A stretch of 64,000 nucleotides of DNA. It comes from Rhodosorus marinus. Lineage: Eukaryota; Rhodophyta; Stylonematophyceae; Stylonematales; Stylonemataceae. Position 1 is the first letter of the stretch; each line of letters starts with the position of its first letter. This document shows, piece by piece, positions 44,521 through 55,752 of the stretch. Position numbers and translations under genes: made by a program. Where the stretch lies: NCBI GenBank assembly GCA_029953675.1, contig JAMWBK010000007.1, positions 930,001-994,000 on the forward strand, written 5' to 3'. Under the pieces are notes generated by a model that worked only from the letters and a program-made list of their open reading frames with translations, ran no database searches and was not told the DNA's origin.

Positions 44521-44960
44521 GCGCCAACATATCTGTAGGGGAATCGTGCGCCACCATATGTGCAGAGGAATCGTGCGCCACCATATGTGTAGAGGAATCG
44601 TGCACCAACCTATCTGGAGGGGAATCGTGCACCAACCTATCTGGAGGGGAATCGTGCACCGACGTATCTGTAGGGGAATCGTGCACCAACATATCTGTAG
44701 GGGAATTGTGCACCAACATATCTGTAGGGGAATTGTGCACCAACATATCTGTAGAGGAATCGTGCACCAACATATCTGTAGGGGAATCGTGCACCAACAT
44801 ATCTGTATGAATCATACGCCAACTTCTCTGTAGAGAATCATGCGCCAACTTCTCTGTAGGGAATCATACGCCAGCTTTTCTGAAGGGAGTCATGCGCCAG
44901 CTTTTCTGAAGGGAATCATGCGCCAACACTTCTGTAGGGAATTGTGCGCCAACATATCGA
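44521..44960. repeat. 27-bp minisatellite, ~16 units
   Basis: The unit is approximately GTGCACCAACATATCTGTAG plus GGGAATC. Early units carry GCGCCACCATATGTG variants, middle units are nearly identical, and late units (from ~44808) are more varied and shortened. As 27 is a multiple of three, frames stay open on both strands and give 9-aa repeats such as MLVHDSPTD on the minus strand. There are no unique spacers, so this is not CRISPR. Confidence 0.93.
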
Positions 44961-45059
44961 CCCCGAAAGGATAACCAGACGCCGAAACCTGCTCCTAGAG
45001 CGGATGCTGGCTCTGTGCTTTGAGGTCGAGTAAGGGGTCATCATTAGCTTGTTCAGAGC

Positions 45060-45125
45060 CCAACTACCCTGAGAAGCGAGATACAAGACGCTGATGACTC
45101 ACGTCTATAAACAAAGCAGCGCTCA
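45060..45125 (+). repeat. Dispersed ~150-bp repeat, short copy
   Basis: ACTACCCTGAGAAGCGAG, GACGCTGATGAC and AAACAAAGCAGCGCTC follow the order found at 5186 and 61250. Confidence 0.5.
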
Positions 45126-45229
45126 ATTGCTGGAATTGGCGCCCAAACAATGTGCATTTTAGGGTTTGGAGCACTGCTCCAATTGTAAGGAGCGTATTCT
45201 GACTCCATAAGAGGGCCGCTTACCCCATT

Positions 45230-45400
45230 GAGCCCACGAGCGTTATGTCATCGTGAATAGCCACAGTAGCGAGCTCTGGACGCCTGCTGTGCAGTGCTTC
45301 GAGGAACTGTGCCAAGGCTAGGGCGTGTAGAGCAGGTCCAAAGGGATCACCTTGTTGTACTCCCGTCGTCGCTTGTAAATAGAGTCGGTGTGGGTGCAGG
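45230..45400 (-). mobile_element. Non-LTR reverse transcriptase fragment, inverted
   Basis: On the minus strand this reads TTGVQQGDPFGPALHALAL, then AQFLEALHSRRPELATVA, then IHDDITLVGS, covering RT motifs around GVQQGDP and the catalytic DD. It differs from the RT at 40742-42058 (AYHDDVTLLG), so it belongs to a related but distinct element. Confidence 0.8.
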
Positions 45401-45502
45401 GTGCCATCCGTAGCTTTGGAGCACCAGCCGAGAAGCGTAGGTGAGTCCTCACAGTCACTGCCAGATCCCAGCCTGTAGATGGCCGCCAGTTCAGGCTTTC
45501 GC

Positions 45503-46694
45503 CCGGCACAGGCAGCTTACCGACGCCATTGAGCGCCTGCCAGACAGTATGCTGTAATCGGCCTGCTCGCTTTCCCGCTTTTGTGGCCGGTTTCCGACTC
45601 AACTGCTGGTTGCGCAGCATACCCACCAGAATGGGGCTCTTGGATCGCTGCCAAAACCGACGAGATGACGCAGCACCAATGCGCCACGCTCCTAGACTAA
45701 CCCCTCGATCTTGAAGCTGCTCCCGACAGGGACTTAACTTCGTACCCAGCTTGCCCTACCGCTGCGATTTTGGCGTCGCAGACCGTGGGTTGGTATGCTC
45801 GCCTGCGGCGGTGGCCTCCTGGGCTTCCGTGCTCCGTACGTTGGTGAATTTCCGGATGCGAATTGCCCACCTTTTGGCTCGAGCACTGACTAGGGTGGGC
45901 CCTGTGACCCCTGCGCCCCAGCTTTTGACGACTTATGATGGTCTACAACAGGCGTCCAGGCAGTGTAACGCCGCCCCGGACGAGAATCGATCCCGGTTTC
46001 GCTCCTGGAGGAAGGTGTTTTGGGTACGCACTGAGGCGATTGAGGACTCTCCCATTGACATCGTACCTGCCTATGAGGAAGCAGATAGCCCCGGGTCACC
46101 TGTTGCAGATTATCCGGGTCGAAGCCGATTGTGGAGCTCCTGCGCTGATGTGATACAATATAGCCTCACCTGAGGCCAAAACAGTACCGCTCACGCAATC
46201 TTACTCAACTCTCCTCTTACACCGCCTACCATTGCCGCTCACCTCCGCGGCATGGGAGGCCATCTCTCGCACTTGTGGTTAACCACTGTGCCTTCGTCCC
46301 TGGGTCACCATCTCGATGCCTTCCAGTTCCGCTCCGCCGCACGGATCTCCTACCTCGGTTTGCTACAGGCTCCGTGGCACTCTAATCGGCCGTCTTTCTG
46401 TCAGGGATGTGATAGTCGGATTGACGCTTGTGGCTAACACTTCTTTGGTTCATGCGGACTGTTGAGAGGTCTTCGTAGGAGGCGTCCCACTCGCCTCAAG
46501 CGCATCCTAAGCGAATGTCTAAATCGGGTAGGGCATAAGGTTCAGGTGGAATCGGAACTCCCCAGATCGGTCTCGAACACGGGCCCCGTCCCGATGTATC
46601 TTAGATCTCCTCGTCTCGGACGCTGCCGCCAGACGCTCAGCATATGTTGACCTCGCGATTACATGCCCTGTGACCAGCGCCCACCTCACTGCGA
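45503..46694 (+). mobile_element. Decayed copy of the 4.8-kb non-LTR element
   Basis: The block matches about 42256-43449 of the full element (for example LTDAIEHLPDSML-, FRSWR-, SPVADYPG- and RLHAFQFRSAARI-like translations) with many stops and indels. It keeps the readable zinc-binding string FCQGCDSRIDACG that is frameshifted in the larger copy. Homology ends abruptly near 46694 within the endonuclease region, where Copia sequence begins. Confidence 0.85.
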
Positions 46695-46734
46695 CAAAAA
46701 TACGCGTGCAACCGGGGCGAAATATCGACATGGT

Positions 46735-48015
46735 CAGTAGCCTCGGGGGCGAGCCATCATATGACCGCCGGAAAAGGATACTTCCAGGAGCTGATGAAGA
46801 TCGACCCAGTCCGCATCCGCACAGCGAGTGGGGCGGAACGCGTAGCAGAGGAGGCGGGTTCTATCCAGGCGATCATAAAGGGGGTGAAGTACGAAATACA
46901 AGACGTTCTCTTCGCTCCATGGGCCGCGGGCAACATCTTATCCGTAAGAACCCTGACACAGAAAGGTTATGAGGTTCGCTTCAACCCCAATGTCGCGATA
47001 CACAGGGCAGATGGCGGTCGCCTAGTGATACAGGGGACTTTGGACGGCCGGATCAGGATCCGGGGCGTACCAGAAGATGGCTACGGCTACATAGTAGAGA
47101 AGGAGAACCCGCAGAAACGGAGCAGCAACTACAACAAGTTTATGAGCTGGCATCGAAAATTAGGACATGCAGGAAAGGATGCTCTGAGGAGGATGTTTAA
47201 TGCAGGTGTACTTCGAGCGACCGACATGACAAGGGACGAAGTTTGTAACGATTGTCGTGTGGCGCGAATGGTGCACGAGCCGCACGCACGGGTAACCTTT
47301 CAACGCACTCGGGAGGCTGGTGAGCTGTGGCACACAGACTTATGCGGGCCATTTCCCGATAAGTATGTCGGAGGGAAGCGATACTTTCTGCTGGTCACTG
47401 ACGACTATACAGGGTATCGCTGGATTAGATTCCTTGAGAGGAAGAGCGAGGCTGTGTCTGAGATTGCATCGTTGATCCGACAATTCCGAACCCAACTGTA
47501 CAAGAAGGTGCGAAGATTGCGAACGGACAACGGTGGTGAGTTCGGTAACCGGGACATGCAGAAGCTCGTGGACCGGGAGGGTATCGCACACGAGAGAACC
47601 CCGCCAAGAACACCTCAAGCGAACGGATTAGCGGAGCGAGGCAACCGCATCGTGCTGGAAGTCGTGAGAACGGTGCTGGCCTCACCGGAGCTACCCGCCG
47701 CACTCTGGGCGGAACTTGCTAATGCGGCGGTTTCTTACGTAATCGCGTGGCAAGAAGAGTTTAAACTATGAAATTCCCTACCGGAGACTGTACGGAAGGC
47801 TCCCCAATCACAGTCGCCTGAGATCGTTGGTGGCTAAGGGGAGACAACTTGTGCGAGCAGAGGAACGCAGCAAAATCAATCCCACATCTAGAGAAGTCTT
47901 CCTGGTAGGTTGTGAAGGGAAAAACTGCCGCCTATGGGACGCGGAAAGGAAGATCGTACGAGTCTCCAGCAGCTGCGAGGAGACAGGAAAAAGGCTTGTG
48001 GAGGTAGAGGTGTAG
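46735..48015 (+). mobile_element. Ty1/Copia pol fragment: protease end, pre-integrase, integrase
   Basis: One long frame (46761-47771) reads MTAGKGYFQELMK, typical after a Copia protease, then the GAG-pre-integrase block WHRKLGHAGKDALRRMF with CNDCRVARM. The integrase core follows: LWHTDLCGPFP, TDDYTGYRWIRFL, LRTDNGGEFGN and TPQANGLAERGNR, giving the DDE residues. After a deletion and stop near 47771, the integrase C-terminal region continues at 47827-48015 (SREVFLVGCEGKNCRLWDAE). There is no RT on this strand; it lies inverted next door. Confidence 0.92.
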
Positions 48016-48047
48016 CAGTTACACACGGAGTCGGAGGAGGGAGAACC

Positions 48048-48091
48048 GCATGGCAACCTCAAGCTATTGGCTCAGCTTGAGGTTGCCATGC
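48048..48091. repeat. Perfect 18-bp inverted repeat at a Copia inversion junction
   Basis: GCATGGCAACCTCAAGCT and AGCTTGAGGTTGCCATGC pair exactly around the 8-nt loop ATTGGCTC. The right arm and loop are genuine Copia RT codons on the minus strand (EHGNLKLSQ); the left arm is an inverted copy joined to plus-strand Copia sequence. Confidence 0.93.
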
Positions 48092-48270
48092 TCCCGATCA
48101 TAGGACAGTCTCACTCCCAAAAGGTCCCTGAAATCGCCCAGTTCCTTCAACGGAAAGTCCTCCTTGATGAGCTCTACCACCCGATCAATGTCTCCGATAA
48201 CTGGTGCTGCCACGAGGAGATCATATACCGAGATGTAGATTACTACAAGCTTGGGGACATGGGATCGAAA
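48074..48270 (-). mobile_element. Ty1/Copia reverse transcriptase fragment, inverted
   Basis: The minus strand reads YISVYDLLVAAPVIGDIDRV, then LIKEDFPLKELGDFRDLLGV, then RLSYDREHGNLKLSQ. This is the Copia RT region that normally begins YVDDLLIA, here degenerate to SVYDLLVA. It is oriented opposite to the integrase just upstream. Confidence 0.85.
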
Positions 48271-48289
48271 GGTCTATGTACTCGCTTGG

Positions 48290-48930
48290 ACGAGCATTCA
48301 GGTCAGGCACAGATCTGCAACTCGAGGCACCACATTGCCCCGTCCACCTCCAGGTTCGCCATCAATTGCCGCCGCCACCGGTAGACGAAGCTCATACTCG
48401 ACCTCCCGGGCCGTGCCGAGTACCTGCGAACGAAGGTAGCGACATATCAAACGATCTATCCGCGCGTGACGTCGGGTTCTGGCTCCCTGGACCTCCCCAC
48501 AAAACGCCAACAAGTGTAAACCGAAATCACCTCCGGCCACGGAAGCGCCGCAAAGAGAGCGTACCGCGAATCCGGCTTAGACGGCCAAGGGGGTTGTTGT
48601 AACCCCAGGTACAAGCGCAAGGCCACAGGCAGCTCTAAATCCGTCAGCACCAACCGCGGATATGCAGCTATGACCGGGAAAAAAACGCGAGCTCAGAATA
48701 CCTCCCAAACCGCGAAGGCGTGCCAAAGTAGAGGCCGACGAGGAAGGTAAAGGTGGCATGCGAGTTGCGATGTATGTCCCTTGATAGGGCTTTCTGAATT
48801 ACATCGATCCTCGATGGGCCCTGGCCCAACATCACTGACTTTGGCTGCGCTGATGTGCCCTGAACGCCTCCGATGTTTCCGGACGATGGGGATTTGTGTG
48901 AGAAAGAATTTGAAGGTATAACTTTATTCA
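48290..48930 (-). mobile_element. Non-LTR endonuclease-region fragment, second family
   Basis: Minus-strand pieces read LARLRGLGGILSS, LTDLELPVALRLYLGLQQPP, RTRRHARIDRLICRYLRSQV and GTAREVEYELRL, ending PRVADLCLT. They align in order with RLRGMGGHLS, RSAARIYLGLPQ, HTRLKYILSEFL and CIADLLVSD of the 4.8-kb element, but are clearly diverged and frameshifted. Confidence 0.75.
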
Positions 48931-50180
48931 ACACAACGCAACGTTATACTATACGTATGTGGTGACACATTCCCTGCACCCGGCAACATGACACTTGTCT
49001 TGCGCGAAGGCGCTAGACGGCGTCTACGGTGATTGTGAGAGTCGAGCACAACAAGTGCAAGTCGTGCAAGTTCTTCTTTTTATTATTTTTTGGTTTGGAA
49101 AGGCTCCTGGCAGCATCCACAAATCTTTGATGCGACGATACGGAGTAGTGTTCAAGGGATGATTCCATGTGAGATGAATTTCCCGTCCCAATCGCATTCT
49201 ATAATTTCGTCCATGACTACATCCGGGAAACGCCGATCGTCTGCACGACCTGTTCATGTTTGCTTCAGCTCGGACAGAACATGGCGTGGAGAGAAATGAC
49301 TTTCCTTAGCAGGATAATGAACAACCCCAGTAGGCAGCCGATATGCCAGACATGCCAAACCCAATCGAGACCTGTCCGTCCAGCACTGAGTAGTCACCTC
49401 AAGAAAGAGTGCTGCTGTTCGTTCCCTATTTCGGCCGATGTAGACAATCTCCACGCGCATGCAAACAGACTCTCATGTGGTCTGTAGTGCAAAGCACAAC
49501 TGGGGTTGCTCACGGCTCTAGTTGCTAAAGATAGGCTTATCGGTCTAATGAAGCCTTTGAAAGGGTGGATATCAGAATTTTCTGGTAGACTGGGGTGTGC
49601 GAGTAGCACGCGGACCCATTGGCCTTGGGCACGGAGCATCTCACCTTCCGCGCGGGTGCGGAATAGCTTGCCCAAGAAGACCGTTGTTTCATGTACTGGG
49701 ATTCCAGTGTAGACGTACTGGGTCGTCCCGTCCCCGGTGTCCAGATGTGCGCGTGTGCACATGTGTGTGTGTGTGTTTACAACGTTCTTTTTTCTTGTAC
49801 CACTAGGGGATTGGACTCGCTCTCATTGTTTGGATTCTATCGAAGGCAGCCCGTAGCCACTACAAGTGCCGATCTCATCAAGCAAATCTGGTTGCGGTCA
49901 TATACAATGCTACGGCTTCGGTAGGTGAGGCATTTTTTTGGCATCTGTGAGACTTTACTGGTCTTTTATTCCAACTACCGAATGTAACACTAGCGATACT
50001 AGAGGAAAACAGGAGGGGCTAGCTTAAGGAGAACCCACAGCGGGGTAGGAGACTACGTTCTATAGGGAACATTGTCCGAGCATGATTATCTTTGCGCATG
50101 GCATGGATCACCAAACGAGCCGTACCACGCCACAGCTCTCGATTAAGGTCCACGCGCACGGGGCGTTTGCACGTCCGCTT
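48931..50180. other. No gene recognised
   Basis: Contains a (GT)n microsatellite at 49762-49779. Frames such as 49394-49762 (-) have no family features. It is probably repeat debris given its neighbours. Confidence 0.3.
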
Positions 50181-50194
50181 TGTGCTCAAGATGG

Positions 50195-50520
50195 TCAGTA
50201 GTTTTGGTAATGGAGTCTTGTGCGGCCAAGTCGTCCAAACCCTTCGATGACGAAGGGTGCAAACTGGAAGTCATTATGGCCACCGATGGGCATCCCGATA
50301 CTTCGCTCGTTTGCCGGCCTCAGCGTTGGCGGCGCCATAACCAGATTGACATGCGGCTCGAGCGAGGAGATGGGCCCGTAATAGGGATTCCACCTTGATC
50401 TCGATGACGTACCGCTTGCCTGTGCGGTGATGACGAGTGACAATGTCGGGACGGAGACGACTCTCCAAAAACCCAAAAGGTTCCACCTGAACGTCAGGGA
50501 GGTGCCACCGGCTTATCCAC
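50195..50520 (-). mobile_element. Restriction-like endonuclease domain of another non-LTR element
   Basis: The minus strand reads SRLRPDIVTRHHRTGKRY, then VIEIKVESLL, then GYGAANAEAGKRAKYRD and FQFAPFVIEGFGRLGRT. RPD followed by E-I-K is a canonical PD-(D/E)XK nuclease signature, and the closing PFVIEGFG matches PFIVESFG of the 4.8-kb element. The catalytic residues are all present, unlike the more divergent version there. The fragment lies between unrelated element pieces and has no RT. Confidence 0.78.
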
Positions 50521-51198
50521 ATGACCAAAGTTTTCCACAAGTAAAGCCTGGAACCCGTGCAAGCGACCCCCAAGGCGGACTGGCGATGCTCTCAGCATGC
50601 AGTCGTTCCTTCACTCGGCGTAGGGTCGAAGGGCTGCCCCCCGGCGGCGGGGGGCATCAGTTAGGGGGGCGCTGGCCACAGGGCATGTAATCGCGAGGTC
50701 AGCATATGTTGAGCGTCTGGCGGCTGCGTCGGAGACGAGGAGATCTGCGATACAACGGGACGCCATCGTGTTCGAGACCGATCTGGGTAATTCCGATTCC
50801 ACCTCGACCGTATGCCCTACCCGAGTCTAAAATCCGCTTATGACGTACTTGAGGCGAGTGTGACGCCTCGTAAGAAGACCTCTCAACAGTCCGCATGAAC
50901 CCAAGAAGTGGTTGCCACAAACGTCAATCCGACTCTCACATCCCTGACAGAAAGACGGCCCATTAGAGTGCCACAGAGCCAGTGGCAAACCTACGTAGAT
51001 CCGTGCGGCAGAGCGGAACTGATAGGCATCGAGACGTCGACCCAAGGACGAAGGCAGAGTGGTTAAATAAGTGGAGAGTTGGCCTCCCACGCCGCGGAGA
51101 CGAGCGGCGGTGGTAGGCGGTGTGAGGGGAGAGTTGAGCAAGACTGCGTGAGCGGCACTGCGTTGGGCCCCGGTGAGGTTATGCACACATTCATCCAT
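50521..51198 (-). mobile_element. Inverted truncated copy of the 4.8-kb element
   Basis: Reading from 51198 downward gives SPLTPPTTAARLRGVGGQLS, RSAARIYVGLPLALWHSN, the zinc segment CQGCESRIDVCGNHFLGSCG, RRHTRLKYVISGF, then CIADLLVSDAAARRSTYADL. It is close to 42950-43600 of the full element and retains the zinc segment in frame. It borders the start of duplication copy B. Confidence 0.85.
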
Positions 51199-51628
51199 TC
51201 TGTTTTTGGTTTCGAGCTGGTGTTTCCCGGAGGCGGGGGGTTCTTCGACTCCTGTCTGATGTTACCAACACAGAGCCATCGTAGTCGCTACTAATAGTCC
51301 GTAGTTGTCAGCTAACCAACGGAAACATTTAGGATCCAGTAGGTAGGATTAGGGTTTTTGTCCGCTTGCGTCTGCATGAACCTTTTCCCGAAGTCAACAA
51401 ATCTCGAAGACTGGAGCGCATAGATAGTGATCCTCGTGGGAATCAAGGACGAGCGAGAGGATGGGAAGGATCATGAATACTCATCTACCTCGCCATTCCC
51501 AACAGACGCAATTTTCAAAATTCTGCTTTTGATGGAATCCGCAATCTGGTATCTGCTCCATCGCGGCCAGCCCCTGTCATTCTCTCGAGCGCGCGTTAGA
51601 ACTTCAGACAAACAACAACCCCTTGATT

Positions 51629-52860
51629 TCACATCACGACGCAACAGCCTTCTTTGGGCCGGAGTCTATATGGGAGAGTGTCCGATCCACCGCTTGCTCC
51701 AATGGAGCTAGCTCCTATACGATTTTCGAGCATCAGTCTAGTGCTGCTGTCCGCTACTGTTGCCAACCACTTGGCTATATCTTCTTTCGACATATACTTT
51801 TTCCCATGTTCTGCCAACTTGATCAGCGTCTCAACCTCTTTCTGGTACTGTGCGCACAATGCAAGGACGCTCCGACCCTCATTGTCGACGTGTGACAGCC
51901 ACTTGGCCGTATCTTCTTTCGGTACATACTTTCCCCCATACTCCAGCAACGCTATCAACGGCTCTCCCTTCTCCTGGTATTCCGCACACATATGAAGGAC
52001 GCTCTCACCGTTGTTGTTGACGTGCGACAACCACTTGGCCATCTCTTCTTTGGGTAAATACTTTCCCCCCGACTCCAGCAACGCTATCAACGCGTCTCCC
52101 TTCTCCTGGTGTCGCGCACAGAGATGAAAGACGCTCCAACCGTCGTGACAACCAATTGGCCATCTCTTCTTTGGACATATACTTTCCCCCATACTCCAGC
52201 AACTTCATCAACGCGTCTCCCTTCTCCTGGTAATGCGCACGAAATGAAGGACGCTCGAACTGTCGCTGCTGACGGGTGACAACCAATTGGCCATCTCTTC
52301 TTGGGGTAAATACGTTCCCCCATACTTCAGCAACGCTATCAACGCGTCTCCCCTCTCCTGGTATCGCGCACATAGATGAAGAACGCTCGAACCGTAGTAG
52401 TCGACGCGTGACAACCACTGGGCCATCTCTTCTTGGGGTAAATACTTTCCCCCATACTCCAGCAACGCTATCAACGCGTCTCCCTTCTCCTGGTATTCCG
52501 CACACATATGAAGGACGCTCCGACCGTCGGGGGCGACGTGTGACAACCAATTGGCCATCTCTTCTTTGGACATATACTTTCCCCCATACTCCAGCAACGC
52601 TATCAACGCTCCCTTCTCCTGGAATTGACACATATGAAGGACGCTCGAACCGTAGTTGTTGACGTGCGACAACCAATTGGCCATCTCTTCTTTGGGTAAA
52701 TACTTTCCCCCCGACTCCAGCAACGCTATCAACGCGTTTCCCTTCTCCTGGTGTCGCGCACAGAAATGAAGAACGCTCCAACCGTCGTTGTTGACGTGTG
52801 ACAACCAATTGGCCATCTCTTCTTTGGACATATACTTTCCCCCATACTCCAGCAACTTCA
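51629..52860 (-). pseudogene. Out-of-frame C-terminal part of copy B
   Basis: Beyond the stop of the copy B frame, more 44-aa repeats and the same C terminus (RLRPKEGCCVVM) persist but in shifted frames. One-base losses in the same repeat variant (GCGCACGAAATGAAG, versus GCGCACATAGATGAAG elsewhere) occur near 52893 and 52241, and an 11-base loss (CCGTCGTGACAACC) lies near 52145. The lipidation motif is therefore present in DNA but not in the predicted protein. Splicing or assembly error could change this. Confidence 0.75.
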
Positions 52861-55752
52861 TCAACGCGTCTCCCTTCTCCTGGTAATGCGCACGAAATGA
52901 AGGACGCTCGAACTGTCGCTGCTGACGTGTGACAACCAATTGGCCATCTCTTCTTGGGGTAAATACGTTCCCCCATACTTCAGCAACGCTATCAACGCGT
53001 CTCCGTTCTCCCGGAATCGCGCGCATATATGAAGGACGCTCTCACCGTTGTTGTTGACGTGTGACAACCACTTGGCCATGTCCTCTTCGAGTAAATTCCT
53101 CTTCCCTGACTCCAGCAACGCTATCAACGCGTCTCCCTTCTCCCGGTTTCCCGCACAGCAATGAAGGACGCTCCGACCCCAGTTGTCGACGTGTGACAAC
53201 CAATTGGCCATCGCTTCTTTGGACATATACTTTCCCCCAAACTCCAGCAACGCTATCAACGCCTCTCCCTTCTCCTGGAAATTCGCACACTTATGAAGGA
53301 GGCTCGAATCGCCGTAGCCGTAGTTGACGTGTGACAACCAATTGGCCATCTCTTCTTTGGACATATACTTTCCCCCATACTCCAGCAACTTCATCAACGC
53401 GTCTCCCTTGTCCTGAGTTCTCGCACATAGAAAAAGGACGCTCGAACCGTAGTGGTCGACGCGTGACAACCACTGGGCCATCTCTTCTTGGGGTAAATAC
53501 TTTCCCCCATACTCCAGCAACGCTATCAACGCGTCTCTCTTCTCATAGTCTTCCGCACACATATGAAGGACGCTCCGACCGTTCGGGGCGACGTGTGACA
53601 ACCAATTGGCCATCTCTTCTTTGGACATATGCTTTCCCCCATACTCCAGCAACGCTATCAACGCGTCTCCCTTCTCCTGGTATCGCGCACACATATGAAG
53701 GACGCTCCGACCGTTCGGGGCGACGTGTGACAACCAATTGGCCATCTCTTCTTTGGACATATGCTTTCCCCCATACTCCAGCAACGCTATCAACGCTCCC
53801 TTCTCCTGGAATTGACACATCTGAAGGACGCTCGAACCGTCGCTGTTGACGTGTGACAACCAATTGGCCATCTCTTCTTTGGACATATACTTTCCCCCAT
53901 ACTCCAGCAACGCTATCAACGCGTCTCCCTTCTCCCGGTTTCCCGCACAGCAATGAAGGACGCTCGAACCGTCGTTGGTGACGTGTGAAAACCAATTGGC
54001 CATCTCTTCTTTGGACATATACTTTCCCACATACTCCAGCAACGCTATCAACGCGTCTCCGTTCTCCCGGAATCGCGCGCATATATGAAGGACGCTCTCA
54101 CCGTTGTTGTTGACGTGTGACAACCACTTGGCCATGTCCTCTTCGAGTAAATTCCTCTTCCCTGACTCCAGCAACGCTATCAACGCGTCTCCCTTCTCCC
54201 GGTTTCCCGCACAGCAATGAAGGACGCTCGAACCGTCGTTGGTGACGTGTGAAAACCAATTGGCCATCTCTTCTTTGGACATATACTTTCCCACATACTC
54301 CAGCAACGCTATCAACGCGTCTCCGTTCTCCCGGAATCGCGCGCATATATGAAGGACGCTCTCACCGTTGTTGTTGACGTGTGACAACCACTTGGCCATG
54401 TCCTCTTCGAGTAAATTCATCTTCCCTGACTCCAGCAACGCTATCAACGCGTCTCCCTTCTCCCGGTTTCCCGCACAGCAATGAAGGACGCTCGAACCGT
54501 CGTTGGTGACGTGTGAAAACCAATTGGCCATCTCTTCTTTGGACATATACTTTCCCACATACTCCAGCAACGCTATCAACGCGTCTCCGTTCTCCCGGAA
54601 TCGCGCGCATATATGAAGGACGCTCTCACCGTTGTTGTTGACGTGTGACAACCACTTGGCCATGTCCTCTTCGAGTAAATTCCTCTTCCCTGACTCCAGC
54701 AACGCTATCAACGCGTCTCCCTTCTCCCGGTTTCTCGCACAGCAATGAAGGACACTCGAAACGTCGTAGTCGACGTGTGACAACCACTTGGCCATCTCTT
54801 CTTTGGACATATACTTTCCCCCATACTCCAGCAACGCTATCAACGCCTCTCCCTTCTCCTGGAATTCCGCACATATATGAAGGACGCTCTCACCGTCGTT
54901 GTTGACGTGCGACAACCACTTGGCCATGTCCTCTTCGAGTAAATTCCTTTTCCCTGACTCCAGCAACGCTATCAACGAGTCTTCCTCCACCCCCCGGCGT
55001 CTCGCACACCAATGAAGGACGCTCCAACCGTCGTAGTCGACGTGTGACAACCACTTGGCCATCTCTTCTTGGGGTAAATACTCTCCCAAATACTCCAGCA
55101 ACGCTATCAACGCGTCTCCCTTCTGGTTTTGCGCACATAGATGAAGAACGCTCGAACCGTCGTAGTCGACGCGTGACAACCACTGGGCCATCTCTTCTTG
55201 GGGTAAATACTTTCCCCCATACTGCAGCAACGCTATCAACGCGTCTCCCTTCTCCTGGTATCGCGCACATAGATGAAGAACGCTCCAACCGCCTTTGTCG
55301 ACGTGTGACAACCAATTGGCCATCTCTTCTTTGGACATATACTTTCCCCCATACTCCAGCAACGCTATCAACGCGTCTCCCTTCTCCTGGTATCGCGCAC
55401 ACATATGAAGGACGCTCAAACCGTCGTTGACGTGTGACAACCACTTGGCCATGTCCTCTTCGAGTAAATTCCTTTTCCCTGACTCCAGCAACGCTATCAA
55501 CGCGTCTCCCTTCTCCTGGCATTCCGCACACATATGAAGAACGCTCCAACCGTCGTTGGTGACGTGTGACAACCAATTGGCCATCTCTTCTTTGGACATA
55601 TACTTTCCCCCATACTCCAGCAACTTCATCAACGCGTCTCCCTTCCAATTTCTCGCAGAGGTATGAAGGACGCTCCAACCGCCGTTGTTGACGTGCGACA
55701 ACCACTTGGCTATGTCCTCTCCGAGTAAATACTTTCCCCCCGACTCCAGCAA
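51730..55752 (-). repeat. 132-bp (44-aa) repeat array, copy B
   Basis: About 30 units in all, roughly 22 of them in the main frame. Part of the array (about 53930-54870) is a higher-order repeat of 264 bp: a RNLLEEDMAKWLSHV unit plus a KYMSKEEMANWFSHV unit, recurring nearly unchanged three times. This expansion is absent from copy A. Confidence 0.93.

Noticed and set aside
44513-44848. 111-codon repeat protein (MLVHDSPTD units)
   Set aside because: Frames are open on both strands because the unit is 27 bp, and no flanking gene structure supports coding.
44521-44960. CRISPR-like regular repeat
   Set aside because: Units abut directly with no unique spacers and the genome is eukaryotic; it is a minisatellite.
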